43,665 nt of DNA from an uncultured Acinetobacter sp. (lineage in GTDB: Bacteria > Pseudomonadota > Gammaproteobacteria > Pseudomonadales > Moraxellaceae): the NCBI RefSeq assembly GCF_947626835.1, contig NZ_CANQTS010000018.1, positions 1 to 43,665 on the forward strand. The letters are read 5' to 3'. The notes beneath the pieces are model-generated. The model had not been told where the DNA came from. It searched no databases and saw only the letters and a program-made list of their open reading frames with translations. Made by a program: the position numbers and the translations under genes. Shown here piece by piece: positions 19,048 to 27,085 of this stretch. Each line of letters opens with the position of its first letter. Within the stretch, counting starts at the first letter, position 1.

Positions 19048-19848
19048 TTAGCCGTTAGGATTCAACGTTAATTCAAATGGTTGCGAAGCCGAAATCGGAT
19101 AAGCAATACCATTTTCCTTATATGGTTTGAATTTTGCACTCATTACAGCGCGACGAATTTTTTCATCTAAAGCTGGAATGCCACTCGATTGAGTCACACG
19201 CGCAACTTTAATATTCCCTTTTTCATCCGCTTCAATCAAGACCACAATACGACGTGTTTCGCCTTGTAGGTCTCGGTTATTGTATTGCGGTTTTGGCGAA
19301 CGACTCCACTGTACTCCAGAACCACCAATCGACACTGATTTTGGTGACGGCGGCGCAGGAGGTGGAGCCGGCGGCGCAGGTGGTGCTGGCGGAGCAGGAG
19401 GCGCAACTGGTTTAGGCTCAGCCACGACCACAGGTGCAGGTTTTGCCACCACTTTGGTTTCTACCACAGGTGCAGGCTGTGCAACGGGTTGCGGTTTTAC
19501 TTCAACAGGTTTCGCCACAGGTTTTGGTGTTTCTGCTTTTTTAACTTGTTCCACTTTTTCCACTTTCTTTGGTGGTGGTGGTGTATCTACAATTTTGACT
19601 TCTTTAGGTGGCGGCGGCGGTGTTGGCTCTACTTTTGGTTGTGGTGGTTCAGGTTTAGGCGGTTCTTGAATCTTTACAAAACGAACCTTTAGCGGCTCTT
19701 TTTCTACCGGTTTGAGCTCAGGCGTCTTCATATGGGCTAAACCCCATAGCACAACAGTATGACCCAAGGCCACAGCCACGAGTGCCGTAATGATTTTCTT
19801 TTTCATCGGGTGTGGTGTTTGAGGGCTTAGTGTAGACATCTGACTCAT
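19048..19848 (-). CDS. tonB: Energy transducer TonB
   Basis: Transmits the proton-motive force from ExbBD to outer-membrane siderophore, haem and vitamin B12 receptors. A membrane anchor at about residues 18-36 precedes a long Pro/Lys/Val linker (about 45-170) with Lys-Pro and Glu-Pro repeats and a run of APP units. The C-terminal domain (about 180-266) contains RDLQGETRRIVVLIEADEKG and ends in a strand-forming SQPFELTLNPNG. At 266 residues it is slightly longer than E. coli TonB. A Fur-box-like site lies about 90 bases upstream, consistent with iron repression of the whole cluster. Confidence 0.95.
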   Translation of the reverse strand: MSQMSTLSPQTPHPMKKKIITALVAVALGHTVVLWGLAHMKTPELKPVEKEPLKVRFVKIQEPPKPEPPQPKVEPTPPPPPKEVKIVDTPPPPKKVEKVEQVKKAETPKPVAKPVEVKPQPVAQPAPVVETKVVAKPAPVVVAEPKPVAPPAPPAPPAPPAPPPAPPSPKSVSIGGSGVQWSRSPKPQYNNRDLQGETRRIVVLIEADEKGNIKVARVTQSSGIPALDEKIRRAVMSAKFKPYKENGIAYPISASQPFELTLNPNG

Positions 19849-19900
19849 AAGAATCTGTTACCTTGAAACTGCACAATAAATTAAAACCTAATCTAATGCA

Positions 19901-19929
19901 CTTATCCGTTCATACAATTAAAGTGGCAA
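19901..19929 (-). promoter_or_regulatory. Predicted tonB promoter
   Basis: On the minus strand TTGCCA (-35, 5 of 6) and GATAAG (-10, 4 of 6) are 17 bases apart, about 50 bases before the tonB ATG and just downstream of the Fur-like site. Confidence 0.45.
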
Positions 19930-19936
19930 CATGATA

Positions 19937-19955
19937 AATGAGAAGTGTTTTCATT
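19937..19955. promoter_or_regulatory. Fur-box-like site upstream of tonB
   Basis: The 19-bp palindromic site AATGAGAAGTGTTTTCATT agrees with the Fur consensus (AATGATAAT-N-ATTATCATT) at 14 of 18 defined positions. It sits directly upstream of the predicted tonB -35 element. Iron control of tonB by Fur is well established in related bacteria. Confidence 0.6.
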
Positions 19956-20004
19956 TGCAACCCTTAATTACATCATGTGCATAGATTTTTCAAATCATCA
20001 AGCC

Positions 20005-20038
20005 AAAAAAAGGGTCTACTTTATGTACACCCTTTTTT
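20005..20038 (-). terminator. Terminator after purU
   Basis: AAAAAAGGGT and ACCCTTTTTT pair, with an inner TAC/GTA extension. It follows the purU stop codon on the minus strand. Confidence 0.85.
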
Positions 20039-20054
20039 GCTAAGCAAACTTTAA

Positions 20055-20921
20055 TTATTGAAAAACGACAGTTTTGTTGCCATCTACAATAATGCGGTCT
20101 TCTAAATGCCATTTAACAGCACGCGCCAACACATTACGTTCAACATCTTGACCTAACTCACGTAATTGCTCAACGGTAAAGTCATGGCTCACACGTTCAA
20201 CATCTTGCTCAATAATCGGACCTTGATCTAAGTCAGCCGTTACATAATGCGCAGTTGCACCAATGAGTTTAACGCCTTTTTCATACGCTTGCTTATAAGG
20301 GTTAGCACCCACAAATGCTGGTAAGAATGAATGGTGAATATTGATCACTTTCATTTCCCATTTCGCAACAAACTCTTCGTCAAGAATTTGCATATAACGT
20401 GCCAATACTAATAAATCGTTGCCTTGCATCAATTCATCAATTTTGTCATAAGCTTCACGTTTGTTGTCTTTAGTCACTGGTACCACTTCAAATGGAATAC
20501 CAAAGTTCTCTACCGATTCACGCAAGGTTTCATGATTCGACACCACTTTAGTGATTTCACAAGGTAAGCCACCACGTGCATGACGCCAAAGCAACTCAAG
20601 CAATGCATGATCTACTTTAGACACTAAAATGCCGACCTTCTTCACATCGCTCACTAATGCTAAGCGCCATTGCATGTTGTAGCGCTGTGCAACATTGGAG
20701 GCAAAGGTCTGTAAAATGCTTTCTTTGCGGCTTTGTAAATGATCTAACTCAAACTCAACACGCATGAAATAACGTCCGCCTTGAGCTTCGGTTGCATATT
20801 GATCAAGCGCGGTAATATTTGCTCCTTGATGATACAAAAAGCTCGATACAGCCTGCACGATTCCTGGCTTATCTTCACAAGTAATCAGTAAACGTGCTGT
20901 GTTAGCAGTACTCATATTCAT
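20055..20921 (-). CDS. purU: Formyltetrahydrofolate deformylase
   Basis: Hydrolyses 10-formyl-THF to formate and THF, balancing one-carbon pools and supplying formate for PurT. An N-terminal ACT domain (about residues 8-90, LLITCEDKPGIVQAV) is followed by a formyltransferase domain with NIHHSFLPAF near residue 195 and the catalytic Asp in TADLDQGPI near residue 231. Length 288 is typical. Its start lies about 80 bases past the end of the TetR gene, so it is probably a separate unit. Confidence 0.95.
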   Translation of the reverse strand: MNMSTANTARLLITCEDKPGIVQAVSSFLYHQGANITALDQYATEAQGGRYFMRVEFELDHLQSRKESILQTFASNVAQRYNMQWRLALVSDVKKVGILVSKVDHALLELLWRHARGGLPCEITKVVSNHETLRESVENFGIPFEVVPVTKDNKREAYDKIDELMQGNDLLVLARYMQILDEEFVAKWEMKVINIHHSFLPAFVGANPYKQAYEKGVKLIGATAHYVTADLDQGPIIEQDVERVSHDFTVEQLRELGQDVERNVLARAVKWHLEDRIIVDGNKTVVFQ

Positions 20922-21002
20922 GGTGGTTGATCACACTCGTAAACTAATAAAAAAAGTAAGCCGAGCATTCTAACGCGTTTACTGAGCTTTCTAAATAGTA
21001 GA

Positions 21003-21701
21003 TTAGGTCTTAGGGCTTTGAGGCGTTGAAAGATGAGCAAATAATTGTGATGGACCTAAACTGTGCATCAAGTTTTCGTAGGTGGTTCGACTCTCACCGC
21101 GCAAATAAGCCCCTTCTAAAAACAACATTTGGCGTAGTGCTTGCCAGACCCACTTTTCTTCTAAATGATTAGAATCGCTCAAATGCCCCGACATATATAA
21201 GAAGTTGGTCCAATTGGTCAATACAATCCACAAGTTAATGGTCAGCGCTTCAATTTCAGAATCGGTCATTTCCATTAAACCTGCTTGCACAAAAGCTTTA
21301 TAAATCTTTTGTCCCTGCTGCATAACTTTATTGGCAAATTCAGGATACATGTGTTTAAAATCTTCGTTGTTTTCTACCAAGTGATACACATCACGATGTA
21401 AAAAACGATAAGCCCACAATTGACTACTGAGCACTTGAAAATAGCCAATTTTATCATTGGCATCTAAAACACGATCTTCAGGCAGTGCAAGCATCTGCAG
21501 GGTTTGCTGCTGATACTGTGCCATCAGCTCTTTGATAATTTCATTCTTATTACGAAAATGATAATACAAATTGCCCGGACTCATATTGAGTTCAGCTGCG
21601 ATATGATTGGTGGTGACTGAACGTTCGCCACGCTCATTAAACAATTGCAAACTTAACTGCAAAATCCGCTCTTTGGTTTTCAATGTTTTTAAATGAGACA
21701 T
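21003..21701 (-). CDS. TetR-family transcriptional regulator
   Basis: A 232-residue regulator with an N-terminal TetR helix-turn-helix at about residues 12-58 (RSVTTNHIAAELNMSPGNLYYHF). The C-terminal ligand-binding domain is helical with many aromatic residues, consistent with a hydrophobic effector. It is divergent from the aldehyde dehydrogenase gene, and the shared 111-base gap holds a near-perfect palindrome that overlaps a likely promoter. The simplest reading is a local repressor of the dehydrogenase and of itself. Confidence 0.88.
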   Translation of the reverse strand: MSHLKTLKTKERILQLSLQLFNERGERSVTTNHIAAELNMSPGNLYYHFRNKNEIIKELMAQYQQQTLQMLALPEDRVLDANDKIGYFQVLSSQLWAYRFLHRDVYHLVENNEDFKHMYPEFANKVMQQGQKIYKAFVQAGLMEMTDSEIEALTINLWIVLTNWTNFLYMSGHLSDSNHLEEKWVWQALRQMLFLEGAYLRGESRTTYENLMHSLGPSQLFAHLSTPQSPKT

Positions 21702-21750
21702 GCGCTAAACCATTTTCAAAAAAATAACCACGTAGACAACATAAAGCTGC

Positions 21751-21779
21751 TTGACAATTAGAGTAAATACTCTAAAAAT
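21751..21779 (+). promoter_or_regulatory. Promoter with overlapping TetR-type operator
   Basis: A perfect -35 TTGACA (21751-21756) is followed, 16 bases later, by TAAAAA. The spacer is largely an 18-bp palindrome, TTAGAGTAAATACTCTAA (21758-21775), with 8 of 9 half-site positions symmetric. A repressor bound there would block polymerase, as expected for the divergent TetR protein. Confidence 0.6.
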
Positions 21780-21812
21780 TTTACTATTGCTTTCGTTTTA
21801 TGGTATCACGTC

Positions 21813-23261
21813 ATGAACAGTCAAACAAAAACAACGTCGATGACCGCTCAACGTTTTAATTTACAGCATTTACAAGATATTTTAGCACTGCAAAAGCAGG
21901 CGTATTTGCGTCATCCTTTGTCAAGTGCCCATGAGCGTATAGAACGTTTGGCTCGTTTAAAACGTATTTTACTTAAATACCAAGATCAGTTTGCCGATGC
22001 CATTAACAAAGACTATGGCAATCGCTCAATTGGTGAAACCAAAATTGGCGAGCTACTGACCTGCTTAGAACAAATTAAATATTATTCCAAGCACATCAGC
22101 AAATGGATGAAACCATCTAAGCGTCGTATTGCACTGATTCACCAACCCGCCAAAGCTTGGGTGGAGTATCAACCTTTGGGCGTGATTGGGATCATTGCTC
22201 CATGGAACTATCCACTTTTACTGTCTATTGGGCCATTAATTTGCGCGTTGGCGGCTGGTAACCATGCCATGATCAAAGTTTCAAGCTCATCCAGTCATTT
22301 TGGTCGGGTGTTAGAACGTGCTTTATCAGAAGCCTTTCCACAAGATTTAGTGGCTGTGGTCAATGGTGGCGGAGCAATTTCAGATGCATTTTGTCATTTA
22401 GCTTTTGATAAAATGATTTTTACCGGCTCAACGGCAGTGGGTAAAACCATTATGAAAGCGGCTGCTGAAAACTTAGTACCAGTAATTTTAGAGTTGGGCG
22501 GTAAATCACCTGTCTTGGTACATGCTTCAATGAATATTCAAGATGTGGCCGAGCGTATAGCCGCAGGAAAACTGTGGAATGCAGGTCAAACCTGTGTCGC
22601 ACCGGACTATATGTTCTTGCCAAAAGGCAAAACTGAAGCCTTTATTGAACACTTTAAAGCTTATGTGAGCAAAATGTATCCAAGCTTTAAAGACAATCAA
22701 GATTACACCGCCATTATCAATGACAAACAGTACCAACGCTTGCAAAATTATCTTAAAGATGCGCAAGAAAAAGGAGCTAAAATCATTGAAATCTATAAAG
22801 AAAAAGAAGATTTAAGCACCACACGAAAAGTGGCACCCACCTTGCTCACCCATGTCACTCAAGATATGCAAATTATGCAAGAAGAGATCTTCGGGCCGCT
22901 CTTGCCGATACTAGAATATGAACAAATTGACGATGTAATTGACTTTATTAATAGCCGTCCGCGTCCACTTGCATTATACTACTTCGACTTTAACCGCGCT
23001 CGCGCGAATTATGTCGCGCAGCGTACCCATTCAGGGCACTTTGGACAAAATACGGTGATTACCCATGTCGCACAAGATGATCTGCCTTTTGGTGGCGTCG
23101 GTGCATCTGGTATGGGAAAATATCACGGTCCTGAAGGTTTCTTCAGTTTGTCGCATGAACGGTCGGTAATGTCGAATCCTAAGCTGTATAGTTTAAAATT
23201 TATTTTACCGCCCTTTAATAAGCCGATTCATAAACTGATTTCGAAGCTTCTATTGCGTTAA
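21813..23261 (+). CDS. Coniferyl-type / fatty aldehyde dehydrogenase
   Basis: NAD(P)-dependent aldehyde dehydrogenase of 482 residues, in the class 3-like group that includes coniferyl aldehyde dehydrogenase and long-chain fatty aldehyde dehydrogenases. GIIAPWNYPLL (about residues 126-136) contains the conserved Asn; the catalytic base Glu is in ELGGKSPV near residue 226 and the nucleophile Cys in GQTCVAPD near residue 260. The C-terminal 25 residues are basic and hydrophobic, as in membrane-associated fatty aldehyde enzymes. Substrate cannot be decided from sequence. The promoter carries a palindromic operator shared with the divergent TetR gene. Confidence 0.88.
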   Translation: MNSQTKTTSMTAQRFNLQHLQDILALQKQAYLRHPLSSAHERIERLARLKRILLKYQDQFADAINKDYGNRSIGETKIGELLTCLEQIKYYSKHISKWMKPSKRRIALIHQPAKAWVEYQPLGVIGIIAPWNYPLLLSIGPLICALAAGNHAMIKVSSSSSHFGRVLERALSEAFPQDLVAVVNGGGAISDAFCHLAFDKMIFTGSTAVGKTIMKAAAENLVPVILELGGKSPVLVHASMNIQDVAERIAAGKLWNAGQTCVAPDYMFLPKGKTEAFIEHFKAYVSKMYPSFKDNQDYTAIINDKQYQRLQNYLKDAQEKGAKIIEIYKEKEDLSTTRKVAPTLLTHVTQDMQIMQEEIFGPLLPILEYEQIDDVIDFINSRPRPLALYYFDFNRARANYVAQRTHSGHFGQNTVITHVAQDDLPFGGVGASGMGKYHGPEGFFSLSHERSVMSNPKLYSLKFILPPFNKPIHKLISKLLLR

Positions 23262-23267
23262 GTGATT

Positions 23268-23304
23268 AAGGCATAACCTATCAGACAGGGTCATGCCTTG
23301 TTTT
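23268..23304 (+). terminator. Terminator after aldehyde dehydrogenase
   Basis: AAGGCAT and ATGCCTT form the outer stem, with ACC/GGT pairing inside, followed by GTTTTA. It lies just past the stop codon. Confidence 0.7.
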
Positions 23305-23316
23305 AGTCAAAATCGC

Positions 23317-23345
23317 TTGTCTTTTAAGCGCATTTTTGATATAAA
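23317..23345 (+). promoter_or_regulatory. Predicted rpmB-rpmG promoter
   Basis: TTGTCT and TATAAA are 17 bases apart, about 80 bases before rpmB. The leader between holds an imperfect hairpin (GCCAAACAG and CTGTTGGC, 23382-23404) that might serve ribosomal-protein autoregulation; that is a guess. Confidence 0.5.
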
Positions 23346-23424
23346 ACGCCCCTTGAATGAATTCATCCTTTATTTTTGACTGGCCAAACAGATTTGCTGT
23401 TGGCTAAATCATTGGAGTTACACC

Positions 23425-23661
23425 ATGTCTAAGGTTTGCCAAGTTACCGGCAAGCGTCCAGTCGTTGGTAACAACGTCTCACACGCCAACAACAAAACTA
23501 AACGCCGGTTCGAGCCGAACCTGCACCACCACCGTTTCTGGTTAGAAAGCGAAAAACGTTTTGTACGTCTTCGTTTAACCACTAAAGGTATGCGTATTAT
23601 CGATAAATTGGGCATTGAAAAGGTTGTTGCTGATCTTCGTGCTCAAGGCCAAAAGATCTAA
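23425..23661 (+). CDS. rpmB: 50S ribosomal protein L28
   Basis: A 78-residue basic ribosomal protein. The start [20 protein letters not shown] and the [13 protein letters not shown] segment are diagnostic of L28. GGAG precedes the ATG. It is 12 bases upstream of rpmG, the usual L28-L33 pair. Confidence 0.98.
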
Positions 23662-23673
23662 GGAGTCCTTACA

Positions 23674-23829
23674 ATGCGTGATAAGATTCGTCTAGTTTCT
23701 ACAGCTGGTACAGGTTACTTCTATACCACGACTAAGAACAAACGTACTATGCCGGAAAAAATGGAAATCAAAAAATTTGATCCAAAAATCCGTCAGCACG
23801 TAATCTTCAAAGAAGCTAAAATTAAATAA
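23674..23829 (+). CDS. rpmG: 50S ribosomal protein L33
   Basis: A 51-residue protein beginning [17 protein letters not shown] and ending KEAKIK, typical of L33. This is the Cys-free (zinc-independent) form: none of the CxxC pairs is present. AAGGAG lies 8 bases before the ATG. It is cotranscribed with rpmB and followed by a strong terminator. Confidence 0.97.
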   Translation: MRDKIRLVSTAGTGYFYTTTKNKRTMPEKMEIKKFDPKIRQHVIFKEAKIK

Positions 23830-23848
23830 TTTTAGTTATCTTAAAAAA

Positions 23849-23875
23849 ACGACTCCTTTGGGGTCGTTTTTTTTT
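23849..23875 (+). terminator. Terminator after rpmB-rpmG
   Basis: ACGACTCC and GGGGTCGT (one G-T) pair around a TTT loop, followed by nine T. Confidence 0.93.
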
Positions 23876-23972
23876 GCATTTTTTTTGCCCAAGTTGTTAC
23901 ACTTTTGCCTTATTTTGTTGGCATTTTTCATGCTTTTGTTTTTAGCCTTAACATCCTTTTAAGGAGTATTTA

Positions 23973-25688
23973 GTGCCTCATGACGTAGATCTGATTATTT
24001 TACTTGCTGTTGGCTTTGGCTTGGCCCTGTTATTTGGCTATATTGCCGCACGCTTACATTTACCACCCTTAATTGGCTATTTAGTGGCTGGTATCTTAAT
24101 TAGCCCCAATACCCCAGGGGTGGTCGGTGATATCGCACTTGCCAACCAATTGGCTGAGCTTGGCGTAATGTTTTTAATGTTTGGCGTCGGCATGCATTTT
24201 TCATTAAATGATCTCATGCAAGTCAAACGCATTGCCCTGCCCGGTGCCATTTTACAAATTGCGGTGGCCACGTTATTAGGAATTGGCGTTTCCATGATGT
24301 GGGGCTGGAGCTTTGGCTCAGCACTGATTTTTGGCTTGAGTCTTTCGTGTGCCAGTACCGTGGTGCTCCTCAAAGCCTTAGGCGATCGCGGTTTACTTGA
24401 ATCGGTCAATGGTAAAATTGCGGTTGGTTGGCTATTGGTTGAAGACTTGGTCATGGTGTTGGCCTTGGTGTTATTGCCAGCAACTGCAGTGTTATTGGGT
24501 GGTCAAGCTATAGAGGGTTCAAATGATGAAAATATTTGGCTGACCCTTGGTATTACCTTAGTCAAAGTCATTGGCTTTATTGCCTTTATGCTGATTGTTG
24601 GTAAACGTGTGGTGCCATTTATTATGCAGCTTGTGGCACGCTTAGGTTCTCGTGAATTGTTTACCTTAACCGTGGTAGCAGCCGCAGTATCGATTGCCTT
24701 TGGTGCATATAAAGTTTTTGGCGTCTCGATGGCATTGGGTGCTTTTTTTGCAGGTATGGTGGTCAAAGAGTCTGACTTTAGTCACCGTGCTGAAGAAGAA
24801 ACTCTACCACTACGTGAAATTTTTGCCATTTTGTTCTTTGTGGCGGTGGGGATGTTATTTGACCCACGCATTTTACTCGAACAACCGCTACACGTTTTAG
24901 CCGTGGTTGGCATTATCATGGTCGGTAAAACGATTGCTGCCATGGCATTGGTCTTATTTTTCCGCTATCCAATCAATACAGCCTTAACAGTTGGGGCATC
25001 ACTGGCTCAAATTGGTGAATTTTCATTTATTTTAGCCGCGCTTGGCGTGTCTTTAGGACTATTGAGTTTAGAGGGTCAAAACTTGATTTTAGCTGGTGCG
25101 CTTATTTCCATTACCCTCAACAGCTTTTTGTTCTCTGCCATTGAACCGGTACAACGTTGGATTCGTGAGCGTTCATATTTGGCACGTTTACTCGAACGCA
25201 GCAGCGACCCATTGGCCATGCTACCCGATGAAGTTTCACAAGATTACTTACGTGATCAAGTGGTCTTGGTTGGACATGGTGAAGTCGGGCGCCGTATTAC
25301 CCAAACCTTAATGCAAAATGACATTAAAGTGGTGATTGCTGAAGAAAACCGTGAAATTGTAGAACGCTTACGTGAAAAAGGCATTGCCGCTGTATCAGGC
25401 GTTGCCACCGAACCAAGCGTGTTAATTCAAGCACATATTCAACATGCGCGGCTTTTGGTACTGTCACCGATGGATATTGTCGATATTCATAAGATTGTGG
25501 ATATTGCCAAAACCTTAAATCCACAGATTCAAGTGTTACTGTGTGCCGAGAGTAAAGAAGAAGCTGAAGTGATTCGTCGTGACAATATTGGCGATGTGTA
25601 TTATGCCAAAGAAGAAATGGCCAATAATATGAGCGATCATATTTTAAACCAAATTCAATTGGCGCATCATCAAGCACCGAGTCATTAA
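23973..25688 (+). CDS. CPA2-family cation:proton antiporter (YbaL/Kef-like)
   Basis: A 571-residue inner-membrane antiporter. About 12 hydrophobic helices occupy residues 5-390 (Na_H_exchanger domain). A cytoplasmic RCK/TrkA-N domain at about residues 412-530 has the nucleotide-binding motif VGHGEVGRRI. It lacks the longer C-terminal tail of KefC and is closest in layout to E. coli YbaL (558 residues). It probably exchanges K+ or Na+ for protons under nucleotide control. Start GTG is preceded by AAGGAG. Confidence 0.88.
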   Translation: MPHDVDLIILLAVGFGLALLFGYIAARLHLPPLIGYLVAGILISPNTPGVVGDIALANQLAELGVMFLMFGVGMHFSLNDLMQVKRIALPGAILQIAVATLLGIGVSMMWGWSFGSALIFGLSLSCASTVVLLKALGDRGLLESVNGKIAVGWLLVEDLVMVLALVLLPATAVLLGGQAIEGSNDENIWLTLGITLVKVIGFIAFMLIVGKRVVPFIMQLVARLGSRELFTLTVVAAAVSIAFGAYKVFGVSMALGAFFAGMVVKESDFSHRAEEETLPLREIFAILFFVAVGMLFDPRILLEQPLHVLAVVGIIMVGKTIAAMALVLFFRYPINTALTVGASLAQIGEFSFILAALGVSLGLLSLEGQNLILAGALISITLNSFLFSAIEPVQRWIRERSYLARLLERSSDPLAMLPDEVSQDYLRDQVVLVGHGEVGRRITQTLMQNDIKVVIAEENREIVERLREKGIAAVSGVATEPSVLIQAHIQHARLLVLSPMDIVDIHKIVDIAKTLNPQIQVLLCAESKEEAEVIRRDNIGDVYYAKEEMANNMSDHILNQIQLAHHQAPSH

Positions 25689-25690
25689 TT

Positions 25691-25719
25691 AAAAAACGCG
25701 CCTTAAGGCGCGTTTTTTT
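25691..25719. terminator. Bidirectional terminator
   Basis: AAAAAACGCGCC and GGCGCGTTTTTT pair around TTAA between converging genes. Confidence 0.92.
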
Positions 25720-25996
25720 AGCTCATAAATTTAGGCTTTTCATCCACAATATGCGCTTGTATCTCTTTCATTTGTTGTTCAATCAAGCCAAATAAAGCCG
25801 CCTGCACCATGCTTTGTGCCACTATAGCCGTATGTTCACCCAATAAGGCTTTGACTTCATCATTAAATTGTATGGTCACTAAAGGCTGTGCTTCTGAACC
25901 TGCATTACGCAATGCCAATTCACCACTTTCAAGTTGAACCAATTCTAAAATGGCTTCTTGATTACCAAATAATTGCTTTAACTGTTCAATAGACAT
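25718..25996 (-). CDS. Small conserved hypothetical protein
   Basis: A 92-residue acidic cytoplasmic protein that I do not recognise. The first 20 residues look helical (EQLKQLFGNQEAILELV), the middle is strand-like (ELALRNAG, LVTIQFND), and the C-terminal half is again helical and charged. GGAGGAACG on the coding strand provides the ribosome site. It is read after the gene at 26094-26597, but a hairpin lies between them. Confidence 0.75.
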   Translation of the reverse strand: MSIEQLKQLFGNQEAILELVQLESGELALRNAGSEAQPLVTIQFNDEVKALLGEHTAIVAQSMVQAALFGLIEQQMKEIQAHIVDEKPKFMS

Positions 25997-26070
25997 CGTT
26001 CCTCCATGGTCAACATGGTGGCAAACACCAAGACTTACATTGCTGACTGTAGGGTTAAGATTGGGTCAAA

Positions 26071-26092
26071 GCTTTAACTTACAAGTTAAAGC
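26071..26092 (-). terminator. Hairpin after the DUF6586-like gene
   Basis: GCTTTAACTT and AAGTTAAAGC form a perfect inverted repeat with a very short loop, just past the stop codon of the gene at 26094. On the minus strand only TTT follows, so termination may be weak. Confidence 0.5.
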
Positions 26093-26093
26093 C

Positions 26094-26597
26094 TTAAAAT
26101 TCTACCATCTCGTTACGAAAACCCTCAATCAGCTCGGTCAGCTCTTTATGCCACTCACGTAAAATATGCGTATCGGGCAACCATGCTTGTGGGCTTTGGG
26201 TCACTTTAATAATTAAATTTGAAGAAGTTTCATTTTCAGGTTCAGGTGCAGATGGCTCAGGTGCATACTGCGCTAAACGATAGGCACGTTTAAGCTCGGC
26301 AATAAAACCATCTTGAGCGAGTTGTTTAAGCACTACAATTTCAGGCGAGACTTGACCTTTAACCGCCATCGCCTCTTCAATAGATTTAAAGGTTGGCTGT
26401 GTTTCATTTAAACGATAATAACGGCTTAATTCTTGTAAAAATGCCAATAGTGCACCGTGTAAATGAAATACCGCTGCTTCACGTTGCGCTTGAGCATGTT
26501 GCATATGCTCAGTTTGTTCAGCGCTTTGGCAGGCAAGACGAGCAAAATACAGTTTTTGATTGGTACGGTCGGCATGAAAGCGCGCAACTCGAGACAT
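26094..26597 (-). CDS. DUF6586-like hypothetical protein
   Basis: Predicted start MSRVARFHADRTNQKLYF at 26597, chosen because AAGGAACT sits at the right distance; an in-frame extension to 26663 has no ribosome site. The 167-residue product is helical. Its N-terminal segment (tRxNQKLYFAR, about residues 7-20) and following long helices resemble small proteins described in Pseudomonas and Acinetobacter under DUF6586; this family call is from memory. The C-terminal third contains an acidic Pro/Glu-rich linker and a final helix. Function unknown. Confidence 0.7.
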   Translation of the reverse strand: MSRVARFHADRTNQKLYFARLACQSAEQTEHMQHAQAQREAAVFHLHGALLAFLQELSRYYRLNETQPTFKSIEEAMAVKGQVSPEIVVLKQLAQDGFIAELKRAYRLAQYAPEPSAPEPENETSSNLIIKVTQSPQAWLPDTHILREWHKELTELIEGFRNEMVEF

Positions 26598-26728
26598 GAG
26601 AGTTCCTTGAATTTTTTTAGATTTTGGCACTTCTAACTTAAAGGCTCTGCAACTATTTGACAATCAAATTCTATGAATGATCACAAGATAAGCGTTTTAT
26701 TTTTCTCGAATTTAGCAAATTTTAAGCA

Positions 26729-26756
26729 TAAAAAAAGGAGCAAATGCTCCCCTTTT
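26729..26756 (-). terminator. Terminator after the RRM gene
   Basis: AAAAGGAGC and GCTCCCCTTTT pair around AAAT, with a T-run on the minus strand directly after the RRM gene. Confidence 0.85.
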
Positions 26757-26758
26757 AT

Positions 26759-27007
26759 TTAAGCAGGTTTATCTTCTGCTGCTTTGACACGAATACCATG
26801 CCCATGTAAACGCAAAGTATTTAAGCCTTTGATGGCTTTAATCGCTTCACGTGGATTTGGCATTTCCACAAAAGCAAAGCCTTTTGATTTACCTGTTGCT
26901 GCATCAAGCACTAAGTTACATACATCCACTTTGCCGTATGCTTGGAATAATTTAAGTAACTCCGCTTCTTCAACCGTACGTTCTAAATTACGAACTAAAA
27001 TTTTCAT
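26759..27007 (-). CDS. Single-RRM RNA-binding protein
   Basis: An 82-residue protein made of one RNA recognition motif. RNP2 is ILVRNL (residues 3-8) and RNP1 is KGFAFVEM (about residues 42-49), with the aromatic residues used for RNA stacking. Small RRM proteins of this type in bacteria are often cold-induced, but the target RNA is unknown. It stands alone, with its own terminator. Confidence 0.92.
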   Translation of the reverse strand: MKILVRNLERTVEEAELLKLFQAYGKVDVCNLVLDAATGKSKGFAFVEMPNPREAIKAIKGLNTLRLHGHGIRVKAAEDKPA

Positions 27008-27085
27008 CTTACAACCTTAAAATAGGCAAAAAATACCAAAAAGCAGCTGCCTAAGTTACTTTTTGAATGGCGCAATAGGCGTAGT

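Noticed and set aside
19280..19669. Long plus-strand ORF rich in Gly and Thr opposite tonB
   Set aside because: It is the complement of the Pro-rich TonB linker; it has no ribosome site, and tonB itself is certain.
24077..24454. Minus-strand ORFs opposite the antiporter gene
   Set aside because: They lie wholly inside a full-length, motif-complete antiporter frame and show no family motifs.
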